Shown: piece by piece, positions 42,034 through 51,456 of the stretch
Numbering within the stretch: the stretch's first letter is position 1
Layout of the letters: each line of letters begins with the position of its first letter
DNA from: Methylophilaceae bacterium
GTDB lineage: Bacteria > Pseudomonadota > Gammaproteobacteria > Burkholderiales > Methylophilaceae
DNA: 64,000 bases
Direction: 5' to 3'
NCBI GenBank assembly: GCA_028355955.1
Contig: JAOMTQ010000004.1
Location: forward strand, 38,879 to 102,878
The notes under the pieces: generated by a model
What the model saw: only the letters and a program-made list of their open reading frames with translations
The model's database searches: none
Told to the model about the DNA's origin: nothing
Made by a program: the position numbers and the translations under genes

Positions 42034-42351
42034 TTATGAAATTACAATATCAGATTTAATTAATTTAATTTTATCTTGAAGGGAAAGAGACTTAATTTTA
42101 TATTCTTCTTTGCTGGCTAAACTTCTATTAAGAAATGAAGCTTTATAAACTAATTTAAAAGGACCACGTTGTCTAGTATATTTAGCCCCCTTATTTGTGC
42201 CATGCTCAATTATTCTACGGGTAATATTTTTTGTAATACCAGTATAGTAGGTATTGTCTGAACACTTTAGAATATAAACGAACCATTCTCCTTTTTTCAT
42301 GCGAGCTAGCTCAGCTAATGTTTCAAGACCACTCACATTGTAGTTAGCCAT
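42034..42351 (-). CDS. GIY-YIG nuclease-domain protein (YhbQ/UPF0213-like)
   Basis: 105 residues from the ATG at 42351. The GIY-YIG core is FVYILKCSDNTYYTGITKN, with the following Arg helix (ITRRIIEHGTNKGAKYTRQRGP) and the Glu of the third motif in SKEEYKIKSLS. Stand-alone proteins of this type are widespread and poorly understood, with possible DNA-repair roles. Alternative starts are a TTG at 42366 overlapping the dehydrogenase stop, or MKKGEWF at codon 18, which would remove an unusual N-terminal extension. Confidence 0.85.
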   Translation of the reverse strand: MANYNVSGLETLAELARMKKGEWFVYILKCSDNTYYTGITKNITRRIIEHGTNKGAKYTRQRGPFKLVYKASFLNRSLASKEEYKIKSLSLQDKIKLIKSDIVIS

Positions 42352-42359
42352 ATTCTTAA

Positions 42360-43361
42360 TTACCAACTCAAAACAGCACGAAATCTGACATCATTATTTC
42401 TAACTTTTTCAATAGCATTGTTAATATCAGTGAAATTAAAGTGCTCAACAATGGGTTTAATATTATGTTCAACACAAAAATCGAGCATCTTTTTTATATT
42501 TTTTGGACTACCTACGGGGGAACCTGATATTGAACGCCTACCTGCCATAAGAGAGAATACTGATGATTTAATAGGCTCTAAAACAGCTCCAACAAAATGA
42601 AGTCTTCCTCTTGGTTTTATAGTATTTAAAAACAAGTTCCAATCTAAGCTAACATTAACTGTAGATATCAATAGATCAAATTTAGCACCCATATTTTTTA
42701 AGATCACTTGATCAGTTGAAGATACTACCTCATCAACACCCATTGAATTAATAAACTCAGTTTTATCATGTGAACTTGTGAAAGCGGTTACATTACAACC
42801 TAAGGCTTTATAGAACTGAATAGCTAGATGCCCAAGGCCCCCTATTCCAATTACACCTACATTATGATTCTTGTTAATTCCAAATTCAACTATGGGTGTA
42901 AATACAGTTATACCCCCACATAACAACGGACCTGCATCTTCAATATTTAGCTTAGTAGGAATAGGAATCACACTCACCTCTTCGGCGACAACCTCTTCAG
43001 CAAAACCACCATACTGGCTAAAGACGGTTTTCTTAGTATTACTACAAAAATTATGATCACCTACATCACAATATTCACAACTATTACAATATCCCGAATG
43101 CCATCCTAGGCCCACTGTGTCCCCAATTTTGTGCAAAGAACTATTAGGAGCAGTCTCAATTACTTCACCTATAATTTCATGTCCTGCAATCATGGGGTAA
43201 CTAGACTTTCCCCAGCTATTATCTATTGCGCTGATATCACTATGGCATATCCCACAAGAGTGAACTTTTATTCGAATTTCATTTTGTTCTAATGCTTTTG
43301 CCTCATATTCGTAGGGTTTAAGATCATCTCCAGCGTTTAATGCTGCGTAGGCTTTTACCAT
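42360..43361 (-). CDS. Zinc-dependent NAD(P) alcohol dehydrogenase
   Basis: 333-residue medium-chain dehydrogenase of the cinnamyl-alcohol/YahK type, interconverting alcohols and aldehydes. Catalytic zinc residues are Cys36 (SCGICHSD) and His61-Glu62 (AGHE); the structural zinc has Cys92, 95, 98 and 106. The Rossmann motif GIGGLGHLAIQ is near 172. The natural substrate cannot be read from sequence. It is transcribed alone, with the GIY-YIG gene immediately behind it. Confidence 0.9.
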   Translation of the reverse strand: MVKAYAALNAGDDLKPYEYEAKALEQNEIRIKVHSCGICHSDISAIDNSWGKSSYPMIAGHEIIGEVIETAPNSSLHKIGDTVGLGWHSGYCNSCEYCDVGDHNFCSNTKKTVFSQYGGFAEEVVAEEVSVIPIPTKLNIEDAGPLLCGGITVFTPIVEFGINKNHNVGVIGIGGLGHLAIQFYKALGCNVTAFTSSHDKTEFINSMGVDEVVSSTDQVILKNMGAKFDLLISTVNVSLDWNLFLNTIKPRGRLHFVGAVLEPIKSSVFSLMAGRRSISGSPVGSPKNIKKMLDFCVEHNIKPIVEHFNFTDINNAIEKVRNNDVRFRAVLSW

Positions 43362-43397
43362 AAAAGTAGTCCTTAAGTTATTATATTTACTGATTAA

Positions 43398-43664
43398 TTA
43401 TAGAATAAGTTTTTTTATTTCATCAATATATTCAGGAAAATATTGTCCTATAACTTCAAGATTAAATTTTTTTAATATGGATTGATTTGATTCTCTTTCT
43501 AATAAGAACTCAAAAGATTTAGTAATGAGCTCAGTTTTAGTTAATTTATTATTAGATACATCTTGATGAAAACGATCAGTTAATAAAACAATATGCACAG
43601 TTAAAAAGTCTTTAGTTACTGAAACTTTGAAAGAATTATTATCAATAGCTTCAACACTAATCAT
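43398..43664 (-). CDS. Conserved small hypothetical protein
   Basis: 88 residues. An N-terminal beta-rich half (VSVTKDFLTVHIVLLTDRFHQ) precedes a helical half with ITKSFEFLLERESNQSIL and a C-terminal YFPEYIDEIKK. I have the impression of a widespread small bacterial family with the same ITKSFEFLLERE-type core, but no function is known to me. It follows the secreted-protein gene at 43668 by three bases and is probably cotranscribed with it. Confidence 0.65.
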   Translation of the reverse strand: MISVEAIDNNSFKVSVTKDFLTVHIVLLTDRFHQDVSNNKLTKTELITKSFEFLLERESNQSILKKFNLEVIGQYFPEYIDEIKKLIL

Positions 43665-43667
43665 GGG

Positions 43668-44036
43668 TTAACTTTGTTCGCAATCGCCTGAAAATGTTTC
43701 TATATATTGACCGAATCCCTTATTTCCTGCTATGTAGTCATTTGCTGTATTTTTTTTAAGGTTAATTTCTAGGTTTCGTACATTTAAAAAATTTGATTTA
43801 CATTGAATCAGTTCATCGGACCAAAGACAGTCAATATTATTTAAATCTTGTAAAGAACCATCAATAAAATTAAAAGATATTGTTTTAACTTCCTCTTTTT
43901 TCCCTGAGGAACCCATTAATTCAAAAGTTGCAATTCCTTTACATCTAAAATTTGTGGTTTTATCATTTGCAATGACAAAAGAAGTACTTATAGAAAATAT
44001 TACTAGCATAAAGAAACATCTTATTTTCCTAGTCAT
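43668..44036 (-). CDS. Exported hypothetical protein
   Basis: 122 residues from the ATG at 44036, whose ATGA overlaps the upstream lipoprotein stop. That start gives a clean signal peptide (MTRKIRCFFMLVIFSISTSF, ending VIA). The mature part is beta-rich with cysteine pairs (FRCKGIAT, IDCLWSD, QCKSN, GDCEQS) that could form disulfides in the periplasm. No family recognised. Confidence 0.6.
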   Translation of the reverse strand: MTRKIRCFFMLVIFSISTSFVIANDKTTNFRCKGIATFELMGSSGKKEEVKTISFNFIDGSLQDLNNIDCLWSDELIQCKSNFLNVRNLEINLKKNTANDYIAGNKGFGQYIETFSGDCEQS

Positions 44037-44440
44037 TGTGTAAGTATCCTCAAACATTTTGGAAATTCTTTAGAGCCAATTAAAAAGCCAAGCTCTTCAC
44101 ATTTTTGTTTAGCAGCACTTCCAGACAACCTCTTAACCGATTTTCCATCTATAGTTATCTCATCAGATGCCCTATTAGCAAAATTACATTGATAACTTAC
44201 TATATCTTGTAATAATAAATCATTGACAGAATTATTTATACTATTTTGATCAAGCCCACCATATTTTGAACATGCCCTCATCATTTCAGAAGTTGCTCCA
44301 TCATCACCGCTGAAATAAGTATCAACTGTTAAGCCACTATAATTATTATGAGGTGCTGGAAGCTGTTCTTTTTTGGCCGACGTACAGCCAAGCGAAAAAA
44401 TTATAAAAATTATAGTAAATGTCCAACCATGAAATCTCAT
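44033..44440 (-). CDS. Putative lipoprotein
   Basis: 135 residues from the ATG at 44440, one base after the prmA stop. The N-terminal signal ends in the lipobox FSLGC, so the mature protein should start at that cysteine and be lipid-anchored. The C-terminal region has CEELGFLIGSKEFPKCLRIL, a cysteine-bracketed motif seen in other small exported proteins. An in-frame GTG at 44458 would begin inside prmA and is less likely. Function unknown. Confidence 0.65.
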   Translation of the reverse strand: MRFHGWTFTIIFIIFSLGCTSAKKEQLPAPHNNYSGLTVDTYFSGDDGATSEMMRACSKYGGLDQNSINNSVNDLLLQDIVSYQCNFANRASDEITIDGKSVKRLSGSAAKQKCEELGFLIGSKEFPKCLRILTQ

Positions 44441-44441
44441 T

Positions 44442-45329
44442 TTATTCTTTAATCCCACTTAGACATATCCATCCATCACTTTTTAAGGTTTTTTCAAATT
44501 TAAACCAAGGAGAATAAATTTTTTTTATCTGGCTTTCCTGTGATTCTAGTATACCTGATAGAGCAATCTTTCCTTTTGGCAAACAGTAACTTGCTAATAA
44601 TGGTGCTAATACAGAGAGTGCGCTAGATAAAATATTTGCAACTACTAGATCAGCATGAAACTTAAAATCTTTTTCCGTATTTATCCAATCTATATAACAT
44701 TTATTTAAAGCTCCATTTTCTTTACTTGCAATTATTGCTTGAGGGTCGATATCAACCCCTTTTACCCTTTTAGCGCCGAGTTTATGAGCAGCGATTGCTA
44801 AAATACCTGAACCACAGCCATAATCTAAAACTTTTTTCTCTTTAGAAACATTATCAATAAGCCATTCAGTACAAAGATGAGTAGTTGGATGAGCTCCTGT
44901 TCCAAAAGCTAAACCAGGGTCTAAAATAATATTAATTAGTTTTGGATTATCTATTTCAAGCCATGATGGAACAATATTAATTCTATTTTTTATACATATA
45001 GGTTTGAATTGAGATTGTGATAATTTTACCCAATCAGTTTCAGACACAGATGATGTGTTAAATGTAAAATCAACATCTTTAAAATTTGAGATGAGTGCAT
45101 GTTGAATTTTTTTAATATCCACGGAATCAGAAAATAAGGCTTGTATTTGACTGGTTGACCAAAATTTATTTTGACCGCTATGAGGTTCACCAAAGATTAA
45201 TTCTTCGTTACTATTGTTTATGTTTTTATCTTGAATAAATATGGATAATGCACCATTACTATTTAACTCTTCACTTAGTAAATCAATATCTTTTTCTTCT
45301 GCAAAAAAAGTTAAATTTATCCATGCCAT
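44442..45329 (-). CDS. prmA: Ribosomal protein L11 methyltransferase PrmA
   Basis: Trimethylates several lysines and the N-terminus of L11. It has 295 residues. An N-terminal substrate-recognition domain (about 1-100) precedes the SAM domain with LDYGCGSGILAIAAHKLGA and VDIDPQAI. The catalytic-loop motif reads ANILSS rather than the common ANIL(A)xxP. Follows accC by four bases in the aroQ-accB-accC-prmA run typical of betaproteobacteria. Confidence 0.95.
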   Translation of the reverse strand: MAWINLTFFAEEKDIDLLSEELNSNGALSIFIQDKNINNSNEELIFGEPHSGQNKFWSTSQIQALFSDSVDIKKIQHALISNFKDVDFTFNTSSVSETDWVKLSQSQFKPICIKNRINIVPSWLEIDNPKLINIILDPGLAFGTGAHPTTHLCTEWLIDNVSKEKKVLDYGCGSGILAIAAHKLGAKRVKGVDIDPQAIIASKENGALNKCYIDWINTEKDFKFHADLVVANILSSALSVLAPLLASYCLPKGKIALSGILESQESQIKKIYSPWFKFEKTLKSDGWICLSGIKE

Positions 45330-45333
45330 ATTT

Positions 45334-46680
45334 TTAAGATTTATTCTTTAGCTTATTTTCGAGGTAATGAATATTTACGCCACCATCCATGAAGCTGCGA
45401 TCATTCATAAGATCTCTATGAAGAGGTACATTTGTTTTAATCCCTTCAATAACAATTTCAGACAAAGCAATATCCATCCTAGCTAGTGCCTGATCTCTAG
45501 ACTCCCCATAAGTAATTAATTTTCCAACCATCGAATCATAGTTTGATGGGACCTTATAACCTCCATAGGCATGTGTATCAATCCTAACACCAGGCCCACC
45601 GGGAAGATGAAACCTAGAAATCGTGCCGGGAGAAGGTATAAAGTTATATGGATCTTCTGCATTAAGTCTGCACTCAATAGCATGGCCTTGGTATCTAATA
45701 TCTTTCTGACGAAAACTCAGCTTTTCACCAAAAGCAATTTTAATTTGTTCCTGGACTAAGTCTATATCGGTAATAAGCTCAGTAACAGTATGTTCTACCT
45801 GAAGCCTTGTATTCATTTCAATGAAGTAAAACTCATCATTTTCATACAAAAATTCAAAGGTGCCTGCACCTCGATAATTAATTTTTTCGCAAGCTGATGC
45901 GCATCTAGCACCTACTTTATTCATTTGTCTTTCGTTGATACCGGGTGCGGGTGCTTCTTCAATAATTTTTTGATGCCGTCTTTGAAGGGAGCAGTCTCTG
46001 GTCCCAAGATGAATAGCTTTTTTATATGAATCAGCTAACACTTGAAATTCGACATGTCTCGGTTTTTCAAGGAATTTTTCCATATATACGACGGGGTTAC
46101 CAAAAGCAACTTGTGCTTCATTTTTTGTCATGACTACTGAGTTAAGAAGCGCAGCTTCGGTATGTACAACGCGCATTCCCCTTCCTCCTCCTCCTCCAGA
46201 TGCTTTAATAATGACAGGGTAACCTATTTTTTTTGCAATTTTCTTGATTTCGTCACTATCTTCTGGGATTGCACCATCAGAGCCAGGAACGCATGGTACC
46301 CCAGTTTTACGCATGGTCTCTTTTGCACTAACTTTATCACCCATCAGTCTAATTGTTTCTGGCCTTGGACCAATGAATGTAAAGCCACTTTTTTCTACCC
46401 GTTCAGCAAAATCCGCATTTTCTGAAAGAAAGCCATAGCCTGGATGTATTGCTTGAGCATCAGTGACTTCTGCTGCGCTTATGATTGCTGGAATATTTAG
46501 GTAGCTTAAGTTGGATGGTGCGGGGCCAATACACACAGATTCGTCAGAAAGCTTTACATATTTCGCTTCAGCATCAGCCTCGGAATAAACTGTAACAGTT
46601 TTAATCCCCATTGCTCTGCAGGCTCTGAGAATTCTAAGAGCAATCTCACCACGGTTGGCAATTAAAATTTTATCAAACAT
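45334..46680 (-). CDS. accC: Acetyl-CoA carboxylase, biotin carboxylase subunit
   Basis: ATP-grasp enzyme that carboxylates the biotin on AccB, the first step of fatty-acid synthesis. It has 448 residues. Starts [20 protein letters not shown]. The ATP-binding glycine loop [29 protein letters not shown], and [14 protein letters not shown] are all present. Directly follows accB, six bases apart. Confidence 0.98.
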   Translation of the reverse strand: MFDKILIANRGEIALRILRACRAMGIKTVTVYSEADAEAKYVKLSDESVCIGPAPSNLSYLNIPAIISAAEVTDAQAIHPGYGFLSENADFAERVEKSGFTFIGPRPETIRLMGDKVSAKETMRKTGVPCVPGSDGAIPEDSDEIKKIAKKIGYPVIIKASGGGGGRGMRVVHTEAALLNSVVMTKNEAQVAFGNPVVYMEKFLEKPRHVEFQVLADSYKKAIHLGTRDCSLQRRHQKIIEEAPAPGINERQMNKVGARCASACEKINYRGAGTFEFLYENDEFYFIEMNTRLQVEHTVTELITDIDLVQEQIKIAFGEKLSFRQKDIRYQGHAIECRLNAEDPYNFIPSPGTISRFHLPGGPGVRIDTHAYGGYKVPSNYDSMVGKLITYGESRDQALARMDIALSEIVIEGIKTNVPLHRDLMNDRSFMDGGVNIHYLENKLKNKS

Positions 46681-46686
46681 TATCTG

Positions 46687-47154
46687 TTAACTTATTTCAA
46701 ATAATGGTTGCCCAAACTCAACAGGCTGACCGTTCTCAATTAAGATTTTCGTAATAGTACCTTCTTTGTCAGATTCTATTTCATTAAGAATTTTCATAGC
46801 TTCAATAATGCATAAAGTCTCACCTTTTTTAACGGTTGAGCCAATATCTATAAAGGGAGCTGAGTCAGGAGAGGCGGACCTATAAAAGGTACCAACCATA
46901 GGAGAGGTAATAATATTCTTATTTTCCGTTGGACTTGTGTCTATCTTATCTTCGAGCGTATCAGTTTGAGTTTGTGGTTGCTGATTCAATGGTGGGCGTA
47001 TCTGTTGTTGAACATAGTTAGTAGGTGTTAACGATGCCCCCATATTGTTTTGCCGACTAATTTTTACTTTTTCTTCACCTTCGGTAAGTTCAAGTTCAGA
47101 GATATCTGATGCTTCAACTAAATCTATTAAGGTTTTTAACTTTCTTAAGTCCAT
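46687..47154 (-). CDS. accB: Biotin carboxyl carrier protein of acetyl-CoA carboxylase
   Basis: 155 residues. N-terminal part ([20 protein letters not shown]), a Gln/Pro-rich flexible linker (about 50-70), and the C-terminal biotinyl domain with the lysine of [10 protein letters not shown]. Moves carboxylated biotin between AccC and the transferase. Confidence 0.97.
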   Translation of the reverse strand: MDLRKLKTLIDLVEASDISELELTEGEEKVKISRQNNMGASLTPTNYVQQQIRPPLNQQPQTQTDTLEDKIDTSPTENKNIITSPMVGTFYRSASPDSAPFIDIGSTVKKGETLCIIEAMKILNEIESDKEGTITKILIENGQPVEFGQPLFEIS

Positions 47155-47161
47155 TTTATAT

Positions 47162-47605
47162 TTACCTCGAAATTTTTTCAGATTGATTTATATAATTGAG
47201 TGCTGCGATGTACCCTTCTGGCCCTAAGCCACTTATAACCCCAACAGCAACATCAGAGAAAAAAGAATTTTTTCTAAAAGATTCACGTGCAAAAACATTC
47301 GAGAGATGAACCTCAATAAATCTTATCTTTTTTGCAACAAGGCTATCTCGGATAGCCACTGAACTATGGGTGAAGGCAGCAGGGTTTATGATAGTAAAAT
47401 CACTGGTTAATGATTGAATTTTTTCAATTATTTCGGCTTCACTATTGCTTTGAAAAATGTCAATTTCAATATTTAACTCGCCTGCCCGCTCTTTTAGTTT
47501 AGTATTGATATCTTCAAGCGTCATGTTTCCGTAATGTTCGGGTTCTCTTTCACCAAGTAAATTTAAATTTGGTCCGTGTATTATGCTTATTTTCTTTTTT
47601 GACAT
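47162..47605 (-). CDS. aroQ: Type II 3-dehydroquinate dehydratase
   Basis: Third step of the shikimate pathway. It has 147 residues, the class II length. [18 protein letters not shown] at the N-terminus, [14 protein letters not shown] and [11 protein letters not shown] carry the active-site Tyr, Asn, His and Arg positions. Seven bases before accB; aroQ-accB-accC linkage is conserved. Confidence 0.97.
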   Translation of the reverse strand: MSKKKISIIHGPNLNLLGEREPEHYGNMTLEDINTKLKERAGELNIEIDIFQSNSEAEIIEKIQSLTSDFTIINPAAFTHSSVAIRDSLVAKKIRFIEVHLSNVFARESFRKNSFFSDVAVGVISGLGPEGYIAALNYINQSEKISR

Positions 47606-47706
47606 GAATATAATCTTTTTAAATAATATTATCAGAAAGTTATTTTGCCGAATTTAAGTAATTTTGTCTATATTTTAATAGATTTTAAGTGAATTTAGAG
47701 TTAAAT

Positions 47707-48249
47707 CTAATAAATTATTGAGTTTAATACTTGATTTAATTGGTTTAATTTTAATCGCCCATAAAATACCTTTTCAATCTTTTTCTCGGGGCTAACAATG
47801 ATGCTAAAGGGTAAAATGCCCCTTTCATTACCAAGTGATTGAGATAATTGAACGCCCTCGTTCTCAGCAATAAACGAGAAGTATTTAATGGGAATTTTTT
47901 TTGTAAACTTATTAACAGATTCTAAGTCGTCTATAGCGATTGCAATAGTTTGAATGATTTTATTTTTATGAGCAAATTCGTTTAACTCTGGTATTTCCTC
48001 TCGACAAGGTGCACACCATGTTGCCCAAAAATTTATTAATAACCATTGACCCTCGAACTTGGAAAAAGAAACTATCTCACCAGAGCTATTCATAATATCA
48101 GTGTTAAATAGTGTTGCTGTTGAGATATTGTATGTATCAGAAATAACTAATTCGTCCTTAAGATTATTTTTTTTCATGAGGTAGCCTGAAGAACCAGCCA
48201 CTATGGCAATAAATACGAGCAGCAATATAAATTTAATATTTTTTTTCAT
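47707..48249 (-). CDS. Membrane-anchored thioredoxin, TlpA/ResA type
   Basis: 180 residues. N-terminal membrane anchor at 6-24 and a periplasmic thioredoxin domain with active site WCAPC (Cys79, Cys82) in FWATWCAPCREEIPEL. Such proteins reduce periplasmic disulfides, for example in cytochrome c maturation, using electrons from DsbD. The gene overlaps dsbD by one base, which fits that partnership. Confidence 0.9.
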   Translation of the reverse strand: MKKNIKFILLLVFIAIVAGSSGYLMKKNNLKDELVISDTYNISTATLFNTDIMNSSGEIVSFSKFEGQWLLINFWATWCAPCREEIPELNEFAHKNKIIQTIAIAIDDLESVNKFTKKIPIKYFSFIAENEGVQLSQSLGNERGILPFSIIVSPEKKIEKVFYGRLKLNQLNQVLNSIIY

Positions 48250-49943
48250 TAATCTGACCCTATTTGTAATATTTTTTTAAATTCTTTTGCATTTTTAAAA
48301 CCGATCGTCCTAATTTGTCTAATTTCATCGCCAGAGTTGTCAAAAAATAGAATTGCAGGAGGGCCAAAAATGTTAAATTTTTTCATTAATTCCTTATCAT
48401 TTAAGTTGTTATTTGTGACATCAGCTTTTAGTAAAATATACTGCGTCATCAGTTCTCTCACTTCCTTATCAGTAAAAGTAAATTTCTCAAACTCAAGACA
48501 AGCTACACACCAATCTGCATAAAAATCTAGCATGATAGGTTTTGTCTTGTTTGAAGCAATTATATTATTTAATTGGTCTGTTGAAGTGATATTAATAAAC
48601 TGAGGTTTATCATCTAAAGATAATAAATCCATATCTTTTTCAATATAATTCTTAGCAAGAAAGCTATTAAAGAAGAGGGATAGTAGTAACCCTATAATTA
48701 AAACTATCTTAAAAATAGCTATTTTATTTTCGGTAAAAAATAAATAATAAAATATTGCGATTGTTAATAAGGTATTTAAAAGTAAATAAAAAACAGCTTC
48801 ATCCAATATAGGACGGATGATATAAATTGACATTCCAATTAATACAAATCCAATTAATTTTTTAACTTTTACCATCCAAATACCAGGTTTTGGGAGAAAT
48901 TTATTGGCAGAAAACCCAATGAGCAATAAAGGAACACTCATTCCAATGCTCATGATAAATAAGGAAAGGCCACCCATAAAAATATCATTTTCTTGGCTAA
49001 TATATAAAATAGCGGCTGCTAACGGTGGGGCAACACAGGGGCTTAATATGAGGGCTGAAAATAAGCCCAAGAAAAAAATATGTATGATACTTTTTTTATT
49101 TATTTTCTTAAGCAGGGTAGATAGAAAATTATTTTCAGAAATATTGAGATGAAAAACATCAAACATGGCCAGAGCAAAAATGAGAAATAAAACCCCATTG
49201 AACAATAGAAAATAAATATTTTGTAAGCTAGAAGATAAAAAACTACCCGTAATAGACGCAACAATTCCAAAAAGGATATAAGTTGCAGATACACCAGCAA
49301 CATAGCTCAAAGTAAAGCGAATAGCATGATCCTTATTTGATGATATAACGATGCTAGATAAAATTGGAACCATCGGTAAAACACAAGGGGTTAACGATAA
49401 CAGTAAGCCTGCTAGAAAAAAACTTATTAAAATAATAAAGAAATTTCTGTCGTTAAGTGTTTCAACAAATGTGTCTGTTTCAGATAAGTAATCTACATTG
49501 GCTTGAGCTTCCATATTGATGATATAAGTTGAAGGTGGATAACAAAGGCCTTTTTCACTACACCCTTGAAAATTTATTTTAATTTTTCGTTCTATTGGTG
49601 ACTTATCATTGAGTAAAATAGAAATAATTTTTTTCCCAAAATAAACTTCTTGCTTTCCAAAGAATGCATCTTCTTTGATATCACCTTGAGGATATGTTAT
49701 TTCGATTTTATTCGAAGGCTCTATAGAAACTTCAAGTTTTTTTTTGTAGGTGTAGTAGCCGGAGGCATTATTAACCTCTATTTTAATTATTGATTTATTT
49801 TCATCTGGTAAAAGTGAAAATTGGAATGCTTCTTCAATGGGAAGAAAGGCCTCCTTTTCATCATAAAAACTAAAATCATCATGCGCAGATGATATGAGAC
49901 TGAAAAAAAATAGAATAAAAATTAAATTAATATGTCTTAACAT
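48249..49943 (-). CDS. dsbD: Thiol:disulfide interchange protein DsbD
   Basis: Carries electrons from cytoplasmic thioredoxin to the periplasm. It has 564 residues from the ATG at 49943, giving the signal peptide MLRHINLIFILFFFSLISSA. The N-terminal periplasmic domain has the FQGCSEKGLCYPP cysteines. The membrane domain has LTPCVLPMVPILSS and SPCVAPPLAAAIL, and the C-terminal thioredoxin domain has DWCVACLEFE. All three cysteine pairs are present. A TTG at 49982 could give 13 more residues but would spoil the signal peptide. Confidence 0.95.
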   Translation of the reverse strand: MLRHINLIFILFFFSLISSAHDDFSFYDEKEAFLPIEEAFQFSLLPDENKSIIKIEVNNASGYYTYKKKLEVSIEPSNKIEITYPQGDIKEDAFFGKQEVYFGKKIISILLNDKSPIERKIKINFQGCSEKGLCYPPSTYIINMEAQANVDYLSETDTFVETLNDRNFFIILISFFLAGLLLSLTPCVLPMVPILSSIVISSNKDHAIRFTLSYVAGVSATYILFGIVASITGSFLSSSLQNIYFLLFNGVLFLIFALAMFDVFHLNISENNFLSTLLKKINKKSIIHIFFLGLFSALILSPCVAPPLAAAILYISQENDIFMGGLSLFIMSIGMSVPLLLIGFSANKFLPKPGIWMVKVKKLIGFVLIGMSIYIIRPILDEAVFYLLLNTLLTIAIFYYLFFTENKIAIFKIVLIIGLLLSLFFNSFLAKNYIEKDMDLLSLDDKPQFINITSTDQLNNIIASNKTKPIMLDFYADWCVACLEFEKFTFTDKEVRELMTQYILLKADVTNNNLNDKELMKKFNIFGPPAILFFDNSGDEIRQIRTIGFKNAKEFKKILQIGSD

Positions 49944-50026
49944 CTTTATAGGATAGTATTTCAAGATTATAATTATCCGCAAATACTACAAATTACTCAA
50001 TGAATTTTAATAATTAAATTAAAAAC

Positions 50027-50437
50027 ATGCGAAAAATGATCATAATTTTTTTAATTCTGTTACCGGGCCTAGAGTTAGCAGGGATTATTTATTTCTTTAA
50101 TCTATATGGATGGTGGTTTTTACTATATTTAATTTCAATCGCTATTTTAGGCTACCAATTAATTAAAGAAGAAAAGGCAAACGCATTAAGTAAATTAACT
50201 GGATTGATGTCCAAGGGAGGTAATCCTGCTGAAGCAATTATGGGGTCAGCAAAAAATTTTCTAGCAGGAATTTTATTCTTATTTCCAGGAGTAATAACGG
50301 ATGTATTTGGCTTATTAATTTTATTTAAAAGTGGAAATGGACTAAGTTCACAGCAAGGTGACAAACATAAGTCATCTGACGATAAAGCTCAAGATGTTAT
50401 TGAAGGAGAATTTCATAGGGAAGATAAAGAAAAATAA
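50027..50437 (+). CDS. fxsA: FxsA family membrane protein
   Basis: 136 residues with three to four membrane helices. The start LLPGLELAGIIYFFNLYGWW and the later LFPGVITDVFGLLIL match FxsA, a cytoplasmic-membrane protein that in E. coli interferes with exclusion of phage T7 by the F plasmid. A hydrophilic tail follows (about 105-136). Stop and start overlap the next gene by one base. Confidence 0.9.
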   Translation: MRKMIIIFLILLPGLELAGIIYFFNLYGWWFLLYLISIAILGYQLIKEEKANALSKLTGLMSKGGNPAEAIMGSAKNFLAGILFLFPGVITDVFGLLILFKSGNGLSSQQGDKHKSSDDKAQDVIEGEFHREDKEK

Positions 50438-51456
50438 TGGTGAATTACAAAATAAAAATAGAGTCATCTCAATTGGAGTTTGATGTTAAACCAAGCCAAA
50501 CAATTCTTGAAGGAGCTATAGCTGCGGGAATTACGATTCCGTATGGTTGCCAAGATGGTGCTTGTGGCTCGTGTAAAGGAAAAGTTATTTCTGGTAAATT
50601 TTTCTTAAATGATTATCAATCATCAGCTTTAACAGATTCTGATATAAAAGCGGGAATGACATTATATTGTAGAGCGATGGCTCAAGGAGATTTAGTGATT
50701 GAACCCAATGTTCCAGAAATATTTGATGAATATTCTCCTAAAGTTATGCCTGTTAGAGTCGAAAGTTTAACTAAATTAAATCATGACGTCATGCAGATGT
50801 ATTTAAAACTTCCAGCATCCGAAAAATTAATTTTTAAAGCAGGACAATATATAGAATTTCTAATGGCTGATGGAAGTCGTAGAGCTTTTTCGATGGCAAA
50901 TGCACCACATGAATCAATGATTGAATTACATTTAAGGCTTATTGAAGGAGGAAAATTTACTAGTTTTGTATTTAATGAAATGAAAGAAAAATCAATTCAT
51001 AGGATTGAGGGGCCTATTGGTCAGTTTTATTTAAGAGAAAGTGAAAAGCCAATTGTATTTATAGCAGGTGGAACGGGATTTGCGCCTATAAAATCAATCA
51101 TTGAAGATATGATTTTTAATAAAAATAAAAGAAAAATATATTTATATAGAGGCGTGAGATCTGAAAAGGATTTTTACATGACGGACTTAGTTAATAGTTG
51201 GAATAAAAAATTAGAAAACCTAACTTATATTCCAGTCGTTGAGGATGGATCAGTAAAAGATGCAAGGAATGGATATGTTCATCATGCTGTTCTAGAAGAT
51301 TTCAATAAGTTGAGTGACATTCAAATCTACTGTTGTGGTGCACCGGGATTAGTCGAAAATGCTTTTATAGACTTAACAAAAAATGGCCTCCCCGACGATC
51401 AATTCTTTGCGGATGCATTTACATTTTCACCTAAAAAAAATAAAAAAATTATCTAG
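50437..51456 (+). CDS. 2Fe-2S ferredoxin / FAD / NAD(P)H reductase (AscD-like)
   Basis: 339 residues. The N-terminal plant-type ferredoxin has Cys38, Cys43, Cys46 and Cys78 (YGCQDGACGSCKG and LYCRA), then an FAD domain with SRRAFSMANAP and an NAD-binding domain with FIAGGTGFAPIKSI. It passes electrons from NAD(P)H to a partner. The order fits CDP-6-deoxy-delta-3,4-glucoseen reductase and oxygenase reductases; with no sugar or oxygenase gene nearby the partner is unknown. The last four bases overlap hemD on the opposite strand. Confidence 0.88.
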   Translation: MVNYKIKIESSQLEFDVKPSQTILEGAIAAGITIPYGCQDGACGSCKGKVISGKFFLNDYQSSALTDSDIKAGMTLYCRAMAQGDLVIEPNVPEIFDEYSPKVMPVRVESLTKLNHDVMQMYLKLPASEKLIFKAGQYIEFLMADGSRRAFSMANAPHESMIELHLRLIEGGKFTSFVFNEMKEKSIHRIEGPIGQFYLRESEKPIVFIAGGTGFAPIKSIIEDMIFNKNKRKIYLYRGVRSEKDFYMTDLVNSWNKKLENLTYIPVVEDGSVKDARNGYVHHAVLEDFNKLSDIQIYCCGAPGLVENAFIDLTKNGLPDDQFFADAFTFSPKKNKKII

